A stretch of DNA of 64,000 bases, taken from the NCBI RefSeq assembly GCF_016735595.1, contig NZ_JAERRB010000014.1, positions 124,001 through 188,000 of the forward strand. The letters are read 5' to 3'. Source of the stretch: Chryseolinea lacunae. GTDB taxonomy: Bacteria; Bacteroidota; Bacteroidia; Cytophagales; Cyclobacteriaceae. The notes under the pieces were generated by a model. It ran no database searches and was not told the DNA's origin. It saw only the letters and a list, made by a program, of their open reading frames with translations. A program made the position numbers and the translations under genes. This document shows, piece after piece, positions 60,453-64,000 of the stretch (its first letter is position 1; each line of letters opens with the position of its first letter).

Positions 60453-62240
60453 ATGGAAAATATCCGCAATTTTTGCATCATCGCCCACATTGACCACGGC
60501 AAAAGCACACTGGCCGACCGCCTTCTGGAATTTACCGGAACACTGAACGAACGCCAGATGGAAGCCCAGGTGTTGGACAACATGGACCTGGAAAAGGAAA
60601 AAGGCATCACCATCAAGTCGCACGCCATCCAGATGAACTACACCCTGGACGGACAAACCTACGTGCTCAACCTCATCGACACACCCGGTCACGTCGACTT
60701 TTCGTATGAAGTGTCGCGCTCCATTGCGGCCTGCGAAGGCGCCCTCCTCATTGTAGACGCCAGCCAGGGCATCGAAGCCCAAACCATATCGAATTTATAC
60801 CTGGCCCTCGAGCACGACCTGGAAATTATTCCGGTCATGAACAAAATAGACCTTCCCCACGCCATGCCCGAAGAGGTGACGGACGAGATTGTGGAGCTGG
60901 TGGGTTGCAAGCGCGAAGACGTGATCCGTGCCAGCGCCAAAGAAGGCAAAGGCATCGAAGAAATATTGAAAGCGGTGGTGAGTCGCATCAAGCCTCCCAA
61001 GGGCGATCCGAAAGCACCGCTGCAAGCCATGATTTTTGACTCGGTGTTCAACTCATTCCGCGGCATCGAAATCTATTTCCGCGTGTTTAACGGCACCATC
61101 AAGAAAGGCGACAAGATCAAATTTGTGAGCACCGACAAAGAATATGGTGCCGACGAAATTGGTGTACTGAAACTCACCCAACATCCCAAAAATGAAATCA
61201 GCGCCGGCAACGTGGGCTATCTCATTTCGGGCATAAAAGTAGCCAGCGAAGTGCACGTGGGCGACACGATCACCAACGCGATAAACCCCGGAGCATCGCT
61301 CAGAGGATTCGAGAAGGTGAAGCCCATGGTGTTTGCCGGTATCTATCCCGTTGACACCACGGAATTTGAAGAGCTTCGTGCATCCATGGAAAAACTTCAG
61401 CTCAACGACGCGTCGTTGGTTTGGGAACTGGAAACATCGGCCGCCCTTGGCTTTGGTTTCCGTTGCGGCTTCCTCGGCATGCTCCACATGGAAATTATCC
61501 AGGAGCGCCTGGAGCGCGAGTTCAACATGACGGTGATCACCACGGTGCCGTCGGTGCAATTCCAGGCCTACCTCACAGACGGTTCGCAGATCTTCATCAA
61601 CGCACCTTCCGAAATGCCCGATCCCACCCGCATGGATCGCATCGAGGAACCCTACATCAAAGCTCAGATCATTTCCAAAGCCGAATACATCGGGCCGATC
61701 ATTAGCTTGTGTATGGACAAACGCGGCACCATTAAAAATCAAACCTACCTCACCACCGACCGCGTGGAGATGTCGTTTGAAATGCCGCTCTCTGAAATTG
61801 TATTCGACTTCTTCGATAAACTCAAGTCAATCTCGCGCGGCTATGCATCGCTCGACTACCACCTCATCGGCTTCCGCGAATCCGACATGGTGAAGCTCGA
61901 CATCATGCTGAACGGCGAAAAAGTGGACGCGCTGAGCGCCATTGTTCACCGTGGCAAGTCACAGGACTGGGGACGCCGGCTTTGCGAAAAACTGAGGGAG
62001 CTCATCCCCCGCCAGATGTTCGAGATCGCCATCCAGGCGGCCATTGGGCAGAAGGTTGTGGCCCGCGAAAACATCAGCGCCATTCGCAAAAACGTGTTGG
62101 CAAAATGTTATGGCGGCGACATCTCGCGGAAACGCAAGCTGTTGGAAAAACAGAAAAAAGGGAAGAAGCGCATGCGTCAGGTAGGCAATGTGGAAATTCC
62201 ACAGGAAGCCTTCATGGCCGTATTGAAACTGGATTCATAG
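60453..62240 (+). CDS. lepA: Elongation factor 4 (LepA)
   Basis: A 595-residue translational GTPase that back-translocates ribosomes. G1 AHIDHGKST (11-19), G3 DTPGH (76-80), G4 NKID (130-133) and the EF-G-like domains and the specific C-terminal domain ([19 protein letters not shown]) are all present. Length is standard. folD follows 45 bases later. An RBS of AGAGGAG type lies before the ATG. Confidence 0.98.
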   Translation: MENIRNFCIIAHIDHGKSTLADRLLEFTGTLNERQMEAQVLDNMDLEKEKGITIKSHAIQMNYTLDGQTYVLNLIDTPGHVDFSYEVSRSIAACEGALLIVDASQGIEAQTISNLYLALEHDLEIIPVMNKIDLPHAMPEEVTDEIVELVGCKREDVIRASAKEGKGIEEILKAVVSRIKPPKGDPKAPLQAMIFDSVFNSFRGIEIYFRVFNGTIKKGDKIKFVSTDKEYGADEIGVLKLTQHPKNEISAGNVGYLISGIKVASEVHVGDTITNAINPGASLRGFEKVKPMVFAGIYPVDTTEFEELRASMEKLQLNDASLVWELETSAALGFGFRCGFLGMLHMEIIQERLEREFNMTVITTVPSVQFQAYLTDGSQIFINAPSEMPDPTRMDRIEEPYIKAQIISKAEYIGPIISLCMDKRGTIKNQTYLTTDRVEMSFEMPLSEIVFDFFDKLKSISRGYASLDYHLIGFRESDMVKLDIMLNGEKVDALSAIVHRGKSQDWGRRLCEKLRELIPRQMFEIAIQAAIGQKVVARENISAIRKNVLAKCYGGDISRKRKLLEKQKKGKKRMRQVGNVEIPQEAFMAVLKLDS

Positions 62241-62285
62241 TCGAACAGAAAATACAAACATTCACCAAAGCAGGCACACACTGAC

Positions 62286-63182
62286 ATGACCGAGGAATTG
62301 CAAACCACCACCTACACACTCATCGACGGCAGAAAGATATCGACGGATATCAAAAACGAAATTGCCGAGAAGGTCGCCGAGCGTAAGCAGCTGGGCAAAA
62401 AAATTCCGCACCTCGCCATCATCCTGGTGGGCGACGACGGCGCCAGTCAAACGTATGTCGACAACAAGGTGAAAGCGTGCAAAAGCGTGGGCTTTCACTA
62501 TACGATGATGCGCTTTGCCGACACCATCAACGAAGAACGTCTCATGAAACACATCGACCACGTGAACAACGACGACGACGTGGACGGTTTCATCGTGCAG
62601 CTGCCCTTACCTGCGCACATCTCCGTAGAAAACATTACCGAAAAAATTCGCTCCGACAAAGATGTGGACGGCTTCACCAACCACAACTTCGGCAGCATCA
62701 TATCAAAAAATCCCTTGCTCATGCCCGCCACACCGTTTGGTGTGATGGAGTTGCTGCGTCGCTACAACATTCCCACCGAAGGAAAACACGCGGTGGTGAT
62801 TGGCGCAAGCCGCATTGCCGGCGCGCCGTTGAGCATGATGCTGACCGAACAAGGACACTCCACCGTGACCATCTGCCACAAATACACAAAAGACCTCGCC
62901 ACCTTTACCCGCGCAGCCGACATCTTGCTGGTGGCCGTGGGCAAACCCGGGTTGGTCACTGCCGACATGGTGAAGCCCGGTGCTGTGGTGATCGACATCG
63001 GAACCACCCGCGTGGAAGGGCCCGAATATCCGAAAGGCTGGGCCATCAAAGGCGATGTGGACTTTAACAACGTGGCGCCCAAAGCGTCTTACATCACCCC
63101 CGTTCCGGGCGGTGTAGGCCCCATGACCATTGCGTCGCTCTTGCTGAATACATTACGCGCCACCGAACTGCGCAATCCCTAG
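62286..63182 (+). CDS. folD: Bifunctional methylenetetrahydrofolate dehydrogenase/cyclohydrolase
   Basis: A 298-residue enzyme of one-carbon metabolism that interconverts methylene-, methenyl- and formyl-tetrahydrofolate. Motifs: SQTYVDNKVKACKSVGF with the catalytic Lys, VQLPLPAHI, DVDGFTNHNFGS, the nucleotide site VVIGASRIAGAPLSMML and the C-terminal PVPGGVGPMTIASLL. Length is usual. queE follows 56 bases later. Confidence 0.97.
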   Translation: MTEELQTTTYTLIDGRKISTDIKNEIAEKVAERKQLGKKIPHLAIILVGDDGASQTYVDNKVKACKSVGFHYTMMRFADTINEERLMKHIDHVNNDDDVDGFIVQLPLPAHISVENITEKIRSDKDVDGFTNHNFGSIISKNPLLMPATPFGVMELLRRYNIPTEGKHAVVIGASRIAGAPLSMMLTEQGHSTVTICHKYTKDLATFTRAADILLVAVGKPGLVTADMVKPGAVVIDIGTTRVEGPEYPKGWAIKGDVDFNNVAPKASYITPVPGGVGPMTIASLLLNTLRATELRNP

Positions 63183-63238
63183 AGACGGAGCCACCCCGGT
63201 GTGGCATCAAGCATCAAACTGTGGAGATCAAAGAAACC

Positions 63239-63844
63239 ATGACGCTTCAATCGCTTCCGCTGATGGAAGACTTCTACACCATTCAGGGAGAAGGCTTCTA
63301 CCAGGGGCACGCCGCCTATTTTATTCGCCTCGGCGGATGCGATGTGGGCTGTGTGTGGTGCGACGTGAAAGAGTCGTGGGATGCCTCGGCCCATCCGTTG
63401 ATTGCCATCGACGAAATGGCGCGACGCGTGAAAGATGCCGGCGCGAAAATCGTGGTGGTCACGGGCGGCGAGCCGGCCATGCACGACCTCTCCAGCCTAA
63501 CCCAACGCCTGAAGGCCGAAGGGTTGCGCACCCACATTGAAACCTCGGGCGTCTATCCGCTCACGGGCCACTGGGATTGGGTTTGTTTTTCGCCCAAAAA
63601 ATTCAAAACACCCCACCCGTCGGTCTATGAAGAAGCCGACGAACTAAAGATCATCGTCTACAATAAAAGCGATTTTGCCTGGGCCGAAGAATTTGCCGCG
63701 GTGGTGAAACCGGAATGCCAGCTTTTTCTTCAACCCGAATGGTCGAAAGAAAAAGAGATGATCCCCCTCATCATCGACTATGTGAAAGCCAACCCCCGGT
63801 GGCAGGTGTCGTTACAGGTACATAAGTACATGAACATACCCTAG
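63239..63844 (+). CDS. queE: 7-carboxy-7-deazaguanine synthase QueE
   Basis: A radical SAM enzyme of about 201 residues for queuosine/7-deazapurine synthesis. LPLMEDFYTIQGEGFYQGHA is the family start, followed by the iron-sulfur motif CDVGCVWCD (CxxxCxxC) and GGEPAMHDL. Downstream FSPKKFKTPHPSV and FLQPEW complete it. I prefer ATG at 63239; GTG at 63221 is possible and would add six residues. It ends 16 bases before the pabB start. Confidence 0.94.
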   Translation: MTLQSLPLMEDFYTIQGEGFYQGHAAYFIRLGGCDVGCVWCDVKESWDASAHPLIAIDEMARRVKDAGAKIVVVTGGEPAMHDLSSLTQRLKAEGLRTHIETSGVYPLTGHWDWVCFSPKKFKTPHPSVYEEADELKIIVYNKSDFAWAEEFAAVVKPECQLFLQPEWSKEKEMIPLIIDYVKANPRWQVSLQVHKYMNIP

Positions 63845-63859
63845 TGCCCGCAAGCCTTC

Positions 63860-64000
63860 ATGAACATTGCAACCTTCACGGAAACCATGAACCAATGGGG
63901 GCGCAACAAAGTCCCCTTTTTGTTTGTGGTGGATTTTGAGATGCAGCGCCCGTTGCTCATGCGCCTGGCGGATGTGAATCCTTCCGAAATACTGTATCGC
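63860..64000 (+). CDS. pabB: Aminodeoxychorismate synthase component I, partial
   Basis: The first 47 codons of a gene cut by the window edge. MNIATFTETMNQWGRNKVPF then LFVVDFEMQRPLL and LADVNPSEILYR resemble the start of Bacteroidota aminodeoxychorismate synthase subunit I, which makes the p-aminobenzoate precursor of folate. The start follows queE by 15 bases. It is supported by only its N-terminus, so the assignment is provisional. Confidence 0.65.
   Translation, partial: MNIATFTETMNQWGRNKVPFLFVVDFEMQRPLLMRLADVNPSEILYR

Noticed and set aside
1-64000. CRISPR arrays, insertion sequences, integrases, tRNA or rRNA genes
   Set aside because: Looked for and not found; no direct-repeat arrays, no transposase motifs and no tRNA cloverleaf were seen.

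Overview
The window reads as chromosomal DNA of a Bacteroidota bacterium, most likely of the order Cytophagales. This rests on families typical of that phylum (DUF4199, DUF4249, an STN-domain TonB-dependent receptor, an MG2/plug-like exported protein, RNase Y next to ZapA and pheT), on Bacteroidota-type promoters (TTTG, about 19 bases, TAnnTTTG) and on moderately high G+C. Coding density is high and most genes are housekeeping or envelope genes. I found no tRNA, rRNA, CRISPR array, insertion sequence, prophage or integrative element.

Layout. 1-5.8 kb: iron permease-family protein, an MlaE-MlaF-MlaD lipid-transport operon and a convergent class A PBP. 5.9-11.3 kb: exported retropepsin-like protein, a subtilase with a very large insertion, GyrI-like and SnoaL-like proteins, a divergent Hsp20. 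11.3-14.7 kb: a minus-strand run of sulfotransferase-like protein, class IV aminotransferase and NUMOD/HNH protein, then a zinc-ribbon protein and ssb. 14.9-17.3 kb: a beta-barrel protein and an ECF sigma/anti-sigma pair whose sigma gene carries a +1 frameshift. 17.5-23 kb: a plus-strand run of BatA-like VWA protein, dihydroorotase homologue without metal ligands, two DUF4199 proteins and a glycosyltransferase. 23-30.4 kb: M20 peptidase, second glycosyltransferase, SPOR/OmpA protein, bestrophin-like protein, TPR protein, MFS transporter with GNAT enzyme. 30.5-37.6 kb: a four-gene minus-strand operon of small exported protein, STN-type TonB receptor, DUF4249 lipoprotein and MG2/plug-like protein. 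37.9-42.8 kb: pheT, coiled-coil protein, zapA, rny. 43-49.3 kb: serine hydrolase with DUF1684, radC, rpsT, S1/P1-type nuclease, SRPBCC pair, DUF4199. 49.3-54.6 kb: GH29 fucosidase, aminopeptidase P/DUF4198/RidA operon, two tandem Uma2 genes. 54.7-64 kb: IscA-type protein, methylmalonyl-CoA epimerase facing a 53-residue lipoprotein, thiL, acpH, TerB-like protein, amidohydrolase, lepA, folD, queE and the start of pabB.

No single island stands out as a complete new defence or mobile system. The best leads are the frameshifted sigma factor, the metal-ligand-free dihydroorotase inside an envelope-type operon, the sulfotransferase/aminotransferase/HNH operon, the TonB/DUF4249/MG2-plug export-import operon, and a noncoding interval with three mutually exclusive hairpins between pheT and the coiled-coil gene upstream of zapA. 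Gene functions are family assignments from motifs read by eye; no database search was run.
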